A stretch of DNA of 64,000 bases, from assembly GCA_029940375.1 (NCBI GenBank), contig JAPYUX010000001.1, forward strand, positions 314,038 through 378,037. The letters are read 5' to 3'. The position numbers and the translations under genes were made by a program. The first letter of the stretch is position 1; every line of letters begins with the position of its first letter. Under the pieces are notes generated by a model. That model saw nothing but the letters and a program-made list of their open reading frames with translations. It made no database searches and was not told where the DNA came from. Origin of the DNA: Dehalococcoidia bacterium. Its GTDB lineage: Bacteria; Chloroflexota; Dehalococcoidia; Lucifugimonadales; Lucifugimonadaceae. Positions 15,638-23,128 of this stretch are shown in pieces.

Positions 15638-15948
15638 TCTACATAATCGCAGCAGTAGTTTGTTATTTCATGAATTTTTAATTTGAATGAACTACTCTTA
15701 GGAACCTCAAATGAGTCTCCTGATTTTATATTTATCCATTCAGATTTATTTGGTAATAATACTTCAAGTTTTCCATACATGATTTCAATTATTTCTTTTT
15801 GTTCTGTGTTGAACTCATATTCACCCTTTAGCATTACACCTAAGGTTTTTTTTGAACCATCTAGAAAAGCTATTGATGTGCTTATTACCTTTCCATCAAA
15901 GTATATATTGGCTTCTTTTTGAACAGTAACATTATTAAATTCAGTCAT
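15631..15948 (-). CDS. ppnP: Pyrimidine/purine nucleoside phosphorylase PpnP
   Basis: A 105-residue single-domain cupin (DUF1255/PpnP). Members split several nucleosides with phosphate. Visible features are KANIYFDGKV-like EANIYFDGKV near the start, SKKTLGVMLKGEYEFNTEQKE and the closing region SGDSFEVPKSSSFKLKI, with a terminal YCCDYVDE. AAGGATTAGG precedes the ATG. It sits between two copies of the intercistronic repeat, inside the tRNA-flanked segment, which is an uncommon setting for this housekeeping salvage enzyme. Confidence 0.85.
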   Translation of the reverse strand: MTEFNNVTVQKEANIYFDGKVISTSIAFLDGSKKTLGVMLKGEYEFNTEQKEIIEIMYGKLEVLLPNKSEWINIKSGDSFEVPKSSSFKLKIHEITNYCCDYVDE

Positions 15949-15990
15949 CCTAATCCTTCCATATCTATCTCATAATTTAATTTTATACGT

Positions 15991-16016
15991 TATGAATCAA
16001 TCAGACTAATTATTCA
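15991..16016 (-). repeat. Intercistronic repeat, copy 2
   Basis: Identical over 26 bp to copy 1. It lies between the stop of the 60-residue membrane protein (minus strand) and the ppnP start. Copies 2 and 3 share a further AATTAT on the right. Confidence 0.85.
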
Positions 16017-16017
16017 A

Positions 16018-16200
16018 TTATTTAAATCTTCTTTCTTGTGTGTCGTCACTATTCCTAAACAAAGAAATAAAAAGGTCAATAAAAAATACGAGTCCAACAA
16101 AAAGCCAAATAGCCTGAAAAATCCAAAGAAAAGAGGAAATATATAATAAAAATGAGTAACCAATCAAAATATAAATATATCCATAAACAATTTTTTTCAT
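16018..16200 (-). CDS. Small two-helix membrane protein
   Basis: About 60 residues from the ATG at 16200 (MKKIVYGYIYILIGYSF). The start is favoured by GAGG 7 nt upstream; a further ATG at 16218 would place the site inside the gene. Two hydrophobic helices fill residues 5-45, followed by a charged tail with DDTQERRFK. I do not recognise a family. Same strand as ppnP and the cytochrome. Confidence 0.55.
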   Translation of the reverse strand: MKKIVYGYIYILIGYSFLLYISSFLWIFQAIWLFVGLVFFIDLFISLFRNSDDTQERRFK

Positions 16201-16222
16201 ATATAAAAACCTCAACATGATG

Positions 16223-16239
16223 TCAGAGCTAGCAGTCTA
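16223..16239. repeat. Short repeat TCAGAGYTAGCAGTCTA, copy 1
   Basis: Seventeen bases that recur at 16491-16507 with one difference (C/T). It lies just upstream of the 60-residue protein gene on the minus strand. With the 26-bp repeat nearby it suggests that intergenic pieces of this segment were duplicated. Confidence 0.6.
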
Positions 16240-16292
16240 GCTTTCAATTATCTTCACTCTTAAATACTTGACCATATTATTAAAAATACTCT

Positions 16293-16442
16293 CTATGAAC
16301 AAAAAACAATTAATAAAAAAATATATGGAAGAACAGCAAGGAAAGTGAACTGATAATTTTCCCTCACGATAGATGTTCTCCTACATTCAGAGCACAACTC
16401 AGAGTTATTAGCTATTTCTTTTCCACATTCAGAGCACAACAT
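16293..16442 (-). CDS. Small zinc-ribbon membrane protein
   Basis: A 49-residue protein, too short for most gene finders. It reads MLCSECGKEIANNSELCSEC at the start: two CxxC pairs 14 residues apart, the pattern of a zinc-ribbon_2 domain. A single hydrophobic helix (FTFLAVLPYIFLLIVF) follows, so the ribbon would sit at the inner membrane face. The ATG is at 16442 and the TAG at 16293. No strong ribosome-binding site is visible. The 26-bp repeat lies 12 bp upstream. Proteins of this layout are common but uncharacterised. Confidence 0.6.
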   Translation of the reverse strand: MLCSECGKEIANNSELCSECRRTSIVRENYQFTFLAVLPYIFLLIVFCS

Positions 16443-16453
16443 AATACTTCAAT

Positions 16454-16479
16454 TATGAATCAGTCAGACTAATTATTCA
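16454..16479 (-). repeat. Intercistronic repeat, copy 3
   Basis: Twenty-five of 26 bases match copies 1 and 2. It lies immediately upstream of the zinc-ribbon gene start. All three copies are on the 5' side of a minus-strand gene. Confidence 0.85.
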
Positions 16480-16490
16480 ATTATATGATT

Positions 16491-16507
16491 TCAGAGTTAG
16501 CAGTCTA
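16491..16507. repeat. Short repeat TCAGAGYTAGCAGTCTA, copy 2
   Basis: Sixteen of 17 bases match 16223-16239. It lies between repeat copy 3 and the small plus-strand reading frame at 16523. Confidence 0.6.
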
Positions 16508-16522
16508 AATTATAATAGCTAT

Positions 16523-16669
16523 ATGGATGATAAAAGAAAAAAAAGATATGGTTTTTGGATTTTTTCGTCGTTGATTTATGTTCTAATAATAGCTTGGCTT
16601 GTTCTACTTGTCTTATCAATCATTATGGAATTTATATTGAAGAAAGAGATAAGTTATTTTTATTTCTAG
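16523..16669 (+). CDS. Possible 48-residue single-helix membrane protein
   Basis: ATG at 16523 and TAG at 16667-16669 bound a frame encoding MDDKRKKRYGFWIFSSLIYV, then a long hydrophobic helix and a KKEIS tail. The positive-inside charge pattern looks like a real membrane peptide. There is no clear ribosome-binding site and no family, so it may be a chance frame. Confidence 0.35.
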   Translation: MDDKRKKRYGFWIFSSLIYVLIIAWLVLLVLSIIMEFILKKEISYFYF

Positions 16670-17109
16670 AATTTTATAATGTTGGCTAATCCAAATTAAT
16701 TTTTTTTATGGTTCATTCCATTAGAGGTAATATTACAAATCTGTAATTAATACTAATCGTTATAATTTCAATAAAAAAAATCTCTCCTTTCAAAATTGGA
16801 GAGACCTCTTATGGTGTAGCTATCAACTAATGTTGGAAAATAAGCTTTACTTCAACCAAGAGTAAAACAACATATAAGTATAGCTACGCTTTAATTAAAT
16901 CATATGGCTACGAATTATGTAACAAATTAATGTATGACTTTTCTCGGAATTACAATTAGTGTCATAAAATGCTAGTAAAAGGTATGCATCAAATAAATCA
17001 CCTAAACCCATAGAAAAGGTTGGATAAAAAGTTGGATATCCCATTTTCCAACATTCGAGAAGAAATAACAAAAGGGACTAAAAGATAGAAAAACAAGTTC
17101 AATAGAGTT
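16670..17109. other. 440-bp stretch without a convincing gene
   Basis: No protein frame is persuasive; the longest, on the minus strand around 16925-17080, has no start context. The stretch holds a terminator on the minus strand (16773-16804), a 12-bp inverted repeat AATGTTGGAAAA (16829-16840) / TTTTCCAACATT (17044-17055), and an inner inverted repeat GTAGCTAT (16816-16823) / ATAGCTAC (16880-16887). These could fold a minus-strand RNA transcribed after tRNA-Lys. Confidence 0.5.
16773..16804 (-). terminator. Rho-independent terminator
   Basis: On the minus strand TCTCTCC pairs with GGAGAGA across a 10-nt loop, followed by eight T residues (A run at 16773-16780). It would end transcripts coming from tRNA-Lys or from an RNA in the 17.0-kb gap, since no protein gene lies directly upstream. 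Confidence 0.8.
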
Positions 17110-17185
17110 TGGTACCCCCACAAGGATTCGAACCTTGGACCTTATCCTTAAGAGGGATCTGCTCTAGCCGCTGAGCTATGGGGGC
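17110..17185 (-). tRNA. tRNA-Lys (anticodon CTT)
   Basis: Cloverleaf read from the minus strand: acceptor GCCCCCA pairs with TGGGGGT, D arm GCTCAGCGGCTAGAGC, anticodon loop CTCTTAA giving CTT, T arm with TTCGAAT, discriminator A and an encoded CCA. The anticodon stem has one mismatch (27-43, G-A). The 3' 46 bp are duplicated at 14873, so the gene looks like the integration site of an element lying to its left. The body of the tRNA is complete. Confidence 0.93.
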
Positions 17186-17307
17186 GAGTTATTTTCGTAA
17201 TTTCTTAATAATTTTACCTAAAATATATATTTTTATTTGATTTTATTTGAAATTTTATCTAAGATTATTATCATTATTATTTATGTTAAATTACGGAGTA
17301 TACATAT

Positions 17308-18423
17308 ATGTTAGAAAGATTCTTAGTTCCTAAAGAAGATCAAATATTAATTGATTCAGACTCAATGAAAGAAGCTACGAAAAAGATTTTCTTGAAGATG
17401 GGCTTATCTAATGAAGATTCAAAAATTTCATCAGAAGTGTTACTTACAAGTGATTTAAGAGGTTGTGAGAGTCACGGAGTTTCAAACATGTTGCCCATTT
17501 ATATTGACAGATATAACCAAAAAGGGGATTTGGGAATAAACCCAAAACCTAATATTAAGATTACTAGAGAATCTCCTACTACGGCAAATATCGATGGTGA
17601 TGATGGATTAGGTTTACATGTTTTACCTAAAGCGATGGAAATAGCAATTCAAAAAGCAGATAAATATGGGACTGGTTCTGTTGCAGTGCACAACTCTAGA
17701 CATATTGGAATGCTTGCCTATCATTCTATGATGGCTCTAGAACATGACATGATAGGTCTAACAATGACAGCAGGTAATTCTTTAAACGTTGTTCCGACTC
17801 ATGGTGCTGAAGCTAGACTTGCCACAAATCCATGGGCTTATGCAGTCCCAGCTGATAAAGAACCTCCTTTTGTTTTTGATATTGCAACGACTCAAGTTGC
17901 CGGTAATAAATTAATGTTGGCTAAAAGAGTTGGAGCAAAAATGGACCCAGGATGGATAACTGATGCTCAAGGAAGCCCTATACTTGAAGAGGTTGATTTG
18001 CCAGATAACAGAGAAGATTATTTTATGCTTCCATTTGGAGGAACTAGAGAAAACGGTTCTCATAAAGGATATGGATATGCAGTTGTTGCAGAAATTTTCT
18101 GTGATATTTTAAGCGGAATGGGTGCTGGATTCTTAATGCCTCCAAGTACCTATGGAGAAATGGGTCATTTTGTCCAAGCTGTAAAAATTGATGGATTTAT
18201 AGATGCCTCAAAATTTAAAAAAGATATGGATTTGTTTTTACGAGGACTTGTAGAAACAAAACCAGTCGAAGGACAAGATAGAGTTGTATATGCTGGACTT
18301 CCTGAACATGAAGAGACGGAAATAAGGTTAGATAAAGGTATTCCATATCACTATAAAGTTATTGATTGGTTTGAAGATATAAAAGCTGAATTAGGATTAG
18401 ATTTTGATTTAAAAAAAATGTAG
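17308..18423 (+). CDS. Ldh2/malate-type NAD(P)-dependent dehydrogenase
   Basis: A 371-residue protein of the YlbC/YiaK (Ldh2) family, which oxidises 2-hydroxy acids such as malate, L-lactate, ureidoglycolate or sulfolactate with NAD(P). Signatures: DLRGCESHGVSN near residue 50 with the catalytic His, HNSRHIGMLAYHS, TNPWAYAVPA, FDIATTQVA and the glycine-rich GSHKGYGYAVVAEIF. The length is family-typical. GGAG lies 9 nt before the ATG. Substrate cannot be decided from sequence; the neighbourhood of other oxidative genes suggests a carboxylic-acid catabolite. Confidence 0.9.
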   Translation: MLERFLVPKEDQILIDSDSMKEATKKIFLKMGLSNEDSKISSEVLLTSDLRGCESHGVSNMLPIYIDRYNQKGDLGINPKPNIKITRESPTTANIDGDDGLGLHVLPKAMEIAIQKADKYGTGSVAVHNSRHIGMLAYHSMMALEHDMIGLTMTAGNSLNVVPTHGAEARLATNPWAYAVPADKEPPFVFDIATTQVAGNKLMLAKRVGAKMDPGWITDAQGSPILEEVDLPDNREDYFMLPFGGTRENGSHKGYGYAVVAEIFCDILSGMGAGFLMPPSTYGEMGHFVQAVKIDGFIDASKFKKDMDLFLRGLVETKPVEGQDRVVYAGLPEHEETEIRLDKGIPYHYKVIDWFEDIKAELGLDFDLKKM

Positions 18424-18564
18424 TTAAATTATTTTCTTAATTTCATCTAAACTTAAGTTTTTAATTCCTAAATCATCAAGATTACGACTGTCTTTTCTTA
18501 AATCTATGTTTAATAAAGTTGACCCTAATTCAATAATGGTTTTCCTATGAGTTTGAATATACAA
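18424..18564 (-). pseudogene. Short reading frame or gene remnant
   Basis: A minus-strand frame from TTG 18564 to TAA 18424 encodes about 46 residues ending NLDDLGIKNLSLDEIKKII. The composition is protein-like (alternating charged and hydrophobic residues, ending in a helix) but there is no ribosome-binding site and the frame is closed by TGA just upstream. It may be the tail of a degraded gene or a small protein. It is the only feature in the 243-bp gap. Confidence 0.3.
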
Positions 18565-18666
18565 GAAAAAATAATTATTATTACATCATAGACGGTTTAT
18601 TCAATTGAGAATAATAATTTAATGCCCAATAATTAATTAAACTCGAAGTATAGAAAGGTAAAATTC

Positions 18667-19407
18667 ATGAATAATTTAGAATTTTTCAATAGAAACGAAG
18701 CTAGAGATTTTATTAACAAAAATAAACCAATGGCTATCATTCCAACTGGTTCTGTGGAACAGCATTTAAATCATTTATTTATAGGTATGGACATCAACTC
18801 GGCTACTAAAATAGCTGAAGAATTAGCTAATAAATTTTCAAAAAATACAATATTTTACAGACCATTAAATGTAGGGATTGCAGAGCATCATATGGCTTTT
18901 CCAGGAACGATGACACTAAGAGTTAATACTTTTATTGGAGTATTAACTGATGTTGTAAATAGTATGATAAGAGGTGGTATAACTAAGATTCTTTTTATAA
19001 ACGGTCACGGAGGAAACACCGAACCTATGAGAACAGCAATGCAAAATATAAATCTTGAAATGAAAGGTGTTCATAGTAATATAGATACTTCAGAGGTAAG
19101 AAGTCATATTGATTATATGGAATTACTAAACAAAGACTCAGAAATTGATATTAAATATACAAGTTATTGGGAAATGCATGACCCTAATTTTATAAAAGAA
19201 GTAATTAAAGACCCTAATTATCCAGGACATGCTGGCGAATATGAAACCTCTTTGGGATTGTATCTCTTTCCTGATTTTATCGATAAAGACCTAATGAAAA
19301 ATAAACCTCTTGGTACTGCGAATCATGCAACCAAAGAGAAGGGAAAATTGATTTATGAGGATCTTATTGAAAAATACTCGAAATTATTGCAAGAAATGTT
19401 CAATTGA
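18667..19407 (+). CDS. Creatininase-family amidohydrolase
   Basis: A 246-residue metal-dependent hydrolase of the creatininase family, whose members open cyclic amides or act on formamides in cofactor pathways. GSVEQHLNHL (residues 22-31) gives the first Glu/His metal ligands, GMDINSA the Asp, and the family hallmark NGHGGNTEPM lies near residue 117. The usual EQHGPHLP is altered to EQHLNHLF. HAGEYETSLGLYLFP near residue 195 supplies the remaining ligands. AAAGG precedes the ATG by 8 nt. The substrate is not known. Confidence 0.88.
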   Translation: MNNLEFFNRNEARDFINKNKPMAIIPTGSVEQHLNHLFIGMDINSATKIAEELANKFSKNTIFYRPLNVGIAEHHMAFPGTMTLRVNTFIGVLTDVVNSMIRGGITKILFINGHGGNTEPMRTAMQNINLEMKGVHSNIDTSEVRSHIDYMELLNKDSEIDIKYTSYWEMHDPNFIKEVIKDPNYPGHAGEYETSLGLYLFPDFIDKDLMKNKPLGTANHATKEKGKLIYEDLIEKYSKLLQEMFN

Positions 19408-19421
19408 ACAATCATTATCTA

Positions 19422-19607
19422 TTACTTTATGGACTTCGAACCTAGCATATCCCAAATAGTAGGATTGAATTCTACTAGTGCATTAAAAATGAGATATAAT
19501 GCTAGACCTAACAAAGCCATCATAATGATAGTTCCTATTCCTACAACTGGAGCTATCAAACGAAACAGAATTTTTTCTAGTTTTTCATCATTCATCATCA
19601 TAATCAT
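19422..19607 (-). CDS. Small single-helix membrane protein
   Basis: About 61 residues with one long hydrophobic helix (APVVGIGTIIMMALLGLALY) and a short polar tail ending GSKSIK. Several Met codons at the start (MIMMMNDEK) make the exact start uncertain; MNDEK at 19595 is equally good. It is 14 nt from the convergent creatininase-like gene and 12 nt downstream of the lipoprotein gene. No family recognised. Confidence 0.5.
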   Translation of the reverse strand: MIMMMNDEKLEKILFRLIAPVVGIGTIIMMALLGLALYLIFNALVEFNPTIWDMLGSKSIK

Positions 19608-19619
19608 TATTTTATCTTA

Positions 19620-20012
19620 TTATCTCAAGATTTTATAGGACTCTTCAAAAAGAAACTCACCATTGTTGCAATCAATAGATATTATAAAATTTGTAAGGTT
19701 TTGACTATCAATTGAAAATTTTGTATTTAAAGTTAAGTCAAAATTTAGATAATCCAAAGTGCTAATGAATTCTCCTTTTCCTATATGTGCTGTTTTATTA
19801 TCTGATAATATGGCCCCACTAAAATAATCAATACCTTTTGCCTCAGTAGTTACCCAGCAAATAGAATAATTTGGTACTTTCACAGAAACTGTAAATGGAA
19901 TATCCCATTCTAGATGATCACTTTTTTCACCATTTTTATAAAGATTAATATTTTCCGAACAACTTAAAAATATAAAAATTATTGGTATTAATTTGATTGA
20001 TTTTTTTAACAT
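19620..20012 (-). CDS. Putative lipoprotein, unknown function
   Basis: A 130-residue protein with a lipoprotein signal peptide, MLKKSIKLIPIIFIFLSC, placing the lipidated Cys at residue 18. The mature part is beta-rich with no recognisable motif; it contains two further cysteines (YSICWV and IDCNNGE) that could pair. It is transcribed away from the cobalamin riboswitch, whose 5' side begins 22 bp beyond its start. Confidence 0.6.
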   Translation of the reverse strand: MLKKSIKLIPIIFIFLSCSENINLYKNGEKSDHLEWDIPFTVSVKVPNYSICWVTTEAKGIDYFSGAILSDNKTAHIGKGEFISTLDYLNFDLTLNTKFSIDSQNLTNFIISIDCNNGEFLFEESYKILR

Positions 20013-20033
20013 AATAAAATAAATTATTAATAT

Positions 20034-20141
20034 CCTAACAGGTGCTCGTTAAAGAGAGAATAGGGAAGATGGTTAGAATCCGTCACGGTCGCGCCACTGT
20101 AATTATGTTTACATATGAGTCAGGAGACCTGCCTAGTTAGG
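20034..20141 (+). promoter_or_regulatory. Cobalamin (B12) riboswitch aptamer
   Basis: The core elements of the B12 riboswitch are present in order: GGTGCTCG after the P1 strand, GGGAAGATGGTTAGAATCC, the B12 box GCCACTG (20093-20099) and GTCAGGAGACCTGCC (20119-20133). CCTAAC (20034-20039) pairs with GTTAGG (20136-20141) as P1. It lies directly before btuC, so the importer is expected to be shut down when cobalamin is plentiful. Downstream, 20165-20211 can form alternative pairings around the ribosome-binding site. Confidence 0.95.
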
Positions 20142-20164
20142 ACCTATGTTCCAACGTCTTCGCG

Positions 20165-20213
20165 TTAAGAGTTGCAGGAATGATCAATGCTCTTAATTAA
20201 GAATTTGAGAGTA
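20165..20213 (+). promoter_or_regulatory. Possible expression platform of the B12 riboswitch
   Basis: TTAAGAG (20165-20171) can pair with CTCTTAA (20190-20196). The CTCT of the same strand (20190-20193) can instead pair with AGAG (20208-20211) of the btuC ribosome-binding site, and TCTTAATTAAGA (20191-20202) is itself palindromic. No U-rich tail follows, so regulation would be at translation initiation. This is inferred from base complementarity only. Confidence 0.5.
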
Positions 20214-21254
20214 ATGAAAAAATACATAAATAATTTAGATAAAAAAAATCAATTATATATTTACCTATCCATAATTCTTTTGCTTATTTTTGGAATTTCT
20301 ATTATTTCATTGTCTAAGGGTATAGTCGAGATTTCATTTACAGAAATGTTTAGTTTGTTTTTCTCTGATTCAACACCTTTAAACTCAACCAATAAATCAA
20401 TTTTGTTAGATATAAGACTGCCAAGAATATTATTATCTTTTTTTGTCGGATTAGCTCTATCAATATCAGGAGCGGTAATGCAAGGTGTTTTTAGAAATCC
20501 TTTAGCTGATCCATCAATATTGGGAGTTTCTGCAGGTGCAGCTCTTGGAGCAGTTATCCCTTTTTCATTAGCAATACACACAGCTCATTTATTAATAGTT
20601 CCTGCTTTTTCTTTTATCGGAGGATTAATTGCATCTATTTTTGTTTATTTAATTTTTATTTTTACTTTTAAAAAATCAAATACTATATTATTATTAGCTG
20701 GTATCGCAATAGGATCCTTTTTAAATGCACTCATAACATTAAGTGTTTACCTCAGTGAAAACCCCTTCCAAATGCGCTCAATTTTTTATTGGCTAATAGG
20801 TGGATTTGAATCTACTAGGTGGGAACATTTAACTATTAGTCTTCCTGTGATAATATTTTCGATGCTATTTCTAATTTATAAATCAAAAGAAATAAATTTG
20901 ATTATGATTGGTGATGATTATGCATCTTCAGTTGGAATAAATGTAAACAGAACTTTGTTGTTTTGTTTATTTTTTACATCTTTAGCCACATCTGCAGCTG
21001 TTTCTGTAAGTGGTATATTAGCTTTTGTAGGATTAGTAGTGCCACATATTGTTAGATTGATTGTGGGAAATGACAATAGGCAAGTTCTACCTTTATCTGC
21101 TTTTTTTGGAGGTTTTTTCGTAGTTTTAATGGATTACGTGACAAGAATATTTTTCTCCTCATCAGATCTCAGAGTAGGAGTGTTTATGAGTTTGATTGGT
21201 GGACCATTTTTTATTTTCCTAATTTTTAAAAATAGTTTTACCAAAAGGAGTTAA
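20214..21254 (+). CDS. btuC: Cobalamin ABC importer, permease
   Basis: A 346-residue FecCD/BtuC-type permease with about ten transmembrane helices. Family signatures include DIRLPRILLSFFVGLALSISGAVMQ (RLPR motif onwards), NPLADPSILGVSAGAALG and GLVVPHIVRLIVGND. The ATG at 20214 is chosen over one nine codons upstream because GAGAG lies just before it and the upstream codons fall in the riboswitch platform. With the following lipoprotein and ATPase it forms a complete importer. The riboswitch makes cobalamin (or a corrinoid precursor) the likely substrate. Confidence 0.92.
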   Translation: MKKYINNLDKKNQLYIYLSIILLLIFGISIISLSKGIVEISFTEMFSLFFSDSTPLNSTNKSILLDIRLPRILLSFFVGLALSISGAVMQGVFRNPLADPSILGVSAGAALGAVIPFSLAIHTAHLLIVPAFSFIGGLIASIFVYLIFIFTFKKSNTILLLAGIAIGSFLNALITLSVYLSENPFQMRSIFYWLIGGFESTRWEHLTISLPVIIFSMLFLIYKSKEINLIMIGDDYASSVGINVNRTLLFCLFFTSLATSAAVSVSGILAFVGLVVPHIVRLIVGNDNRQVLPLSAFFGGFFVVLMDYVTRIFFSSSDLRVGVFMSLIGGPFFIFLIFKNSFTKRS

Positions 21255-21261
21255 AAATCTA

Positions 21262-22326
21262 ATGAAAAAAATTAAAAAATTAATTTTGATTACATTTCTT
21301 TCATTTTCTTTAATATATGTATCATGTTCTGCTTCTGTAAAGGAAAAATTTTCAGAAAATCTAAAACCTGTAGAAAAAGAAACAACTCAAGGTAATCAAA
21401 AGGAAAATGATTTGTCCATATTGCTCGCAGAAATTGAAGAAATAGTTGACCCAAATAATATTTCATGGCCTAGAGTTGTAAAGATAAATGATAAAGAAAT
21501 AGTAATTTATGATAAACCTAAAAGAATAACAACTTTTTCTTTAGGACACGACGAAATTTTATTTGGGATTTCCAATAAAGATCAGATTGTTGCTACCACA
21601 TCTTTTGCCCAAAAAGAGGGTAGCAATATTAAAGATAAAACTAAGGGGTTACCAACTATTTCTAACGATCCAGAGAGTATTATTGTATTGGATCCTGATA
21701 TTGTTTTTACAGATCCATTTGCATCCATGGATTTAATTAATGCACTGGAAGATTTTGGAATTAAAGTTGTTCAAACTAAACTAAATAATAGTATCGAAGG
21801 AAGAAAGAAAGATATTTTATTAATGAGTTATATAACTGGGAATTTATCTGAAGCAGCAAAACTGACAAATCTTATTGATCGAAATGTAGAAATATTGGAA
21901 AATTTTGCAAAAGAAAATAAAAAATCAACAAAGAAAGTCATGACGCTTTCATGGTGGGATGCATACTGGACTTCGGGTAAAGATTCAACAGAGGACTCGA
22001 TAATATCATTAGCTGGAGCAATAAATCTCTCTACTTTAAATGGAATTGAATCGAATGCAACTATTGATAAGGAATTATTGATTGCAATGAACCCAGAAAT
22101 AATCTTAATCACTCAGTCAGTTGATTGGGGAGGTGATGATTTCTACAATCAGTTATTTAATGATGATTCCCTCTCAAATATTGATGCTATAAAAAATAAT
22201 GAAGTTTATATGGTAAATCCTAATTGGTGGAGTACTCTTTCGTATTGGAATGTAAAAGGTTCTGAAGAACTCGCAAAAATTTTATGGGATTTAGAAGTAA
22301 TTCCTTATTTCGAGGATTACAAATGA
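21262..22326 (+). CDS. btuF: Cobalamin ABC importer, substrate-binding lipoprotein
   Basis: A 354-residue periplasmic-binding-type lipoprotein. The signal peptide ends LIYVSCSA with the lipidated Cys near residue 22. The two lobes follow, with RITTFSLGHDEILFGI, DPDIVFTDPFASMD and the long connecting helix between them, and NPEIILIT in lobe two, as in BtuF/FhuD proteins. In a cell with a single membrane it would be tethered outside. It lies 7 nt after btuC, and its stop overlaps btuD by 4 nt. Confidence 0.9.
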   Translation: MKKIKKLILITFLSFSLIYVSCSASVKEKFSENLKPVEKETTQGNQKENDLSILLAEIEEIVDPNNISWPRVVKINDKEIVIYDKPKRITTFSLGHDEILFGISNKDQIVATTSFAQKEGSNIKDKTKGLPTISNDPESIIVLDPDIVFTDPFASMDLINALEDFGIKVVQTKLNNSIEGRKKDILLMSYITGNLSEAAKLTNLIDRNVEILENFAKENKKSTKKVMTLSWWDAYWTSGKDSTEDSIISLAGAINLSTLNGIESNATIDKELLIAMNPEIILITQSVDWGGDDFYNQLFNDDSLSNIDAIKNNEVYMVNPNWWSTLSYWNVKGSEELAKILWDLEVIPYFEDYK

Positions 22327-23054
22327 GTTTATTTATAAAAGATCTAGAATTTTCATATGATAGAAACAAAATTATAAATAAAGTTTCTATAGAATCAGAT
22401 GCATCTAGTTTGGGATTACTCGGTCCAAATGGTTCTGGAAAAACTACATTAATTAAACTTATAGGAGGTTTGTTGAAATCAGAAAAAGGCAGTATTCTTC
22501 TTGATGATAATTGTATAAATTCATTAAATTCAAAACAATTATCTAAAATTATTGCTTTTGTGTCTCAAGACCATGAACCAACATTTGGATTTAATGTTGA
22601 AGAGGTTATAGAAATGGGAAGATATCCTTTTATGGGAACCTTTGGATTTATCTCTAAGGAAGACAAAAACATCATTGACAAGGTAATTGAATTATTGAAT
22701 ATAGGGCATTTGAAAAAAATTAAAACTGAAGAACTATCCTCTGGAGAAAAACAAAAAGTCAGATTTGCCAGAGCTTTGGCTCAAGAACCTAAATATATCC
22801 TTTTAGATGAGCCAACTTCAAATTTAGATTTGTCGAATAAATCACTTGTTTTAAATGTGATCAAAGAGATTGTAAACTATGGTACAGATCTTATAATTAC
22901 ATCTCACGATTTATCTTTTATTGAACAATCAACAGATTGTTGCATTATGCTTTCAGAAGGAAATATTCTTTTTGAAGGCAAGACAAATAAAATTCTTACA
23001 GAAGAAAACATAAAAAAACTTTATAGGATAGATACCATTCCGAAATGGATTTAA
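22323..23054 (+). CDS. btuD: Cobalamin ABC importer, ATPase
   Basis: A 243-residue ABC ATPase with Walker A GPNGSGKTT near residue 38, a Q-loop in FVSQDHEPTFGF, the signature LSSGEKQKVRFARALAQ, Walker B KYILLDEPTSNLDL and the H-loop TSHDLSF. The start at 22323 overlaps the btuF stop as ATGA, better than an in-frame start 13 codons upstream that would lie inside btuF. The three-gene order btuC-btuF-btuD under one riboswitch indicates a single translationally coupled operon. Confidence 0.92.
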   Translation: MSLFIKDLEFSYDRNKIINKVSIESDASSLGLLGPNGSGKTTLIKLIGGLLKSEKGSILLDDNCINSLNSKQLSKIIAFVSQDHEPTFGFNVEEVIEMGRYPFMGTFGFISKEDKNIIDKVIELLNIGHLKKIKTEELSSGEKQKVRFARALAQEPKYILLDEPTSNLDLSNKSLVLNVIKEIVNYGTDLIITSHDLSFIEQSTDCCIMLSEGNILFEGKTNKILTEENIKKLYRIDTIPKWI

Positions 23055-23128
23055 TTCTTGAAACTAAAGATATATACAAACTATTCTTATTTTATGTATA
23101 ATTTAACAAAATGTTCAAAGGATGATAT

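Noticed and set aside
15612-16479. CRISPR array
   Set aside because: Only three repeats with gene-sized, unequal spacers that contain coding sequence; not a CRISPR.
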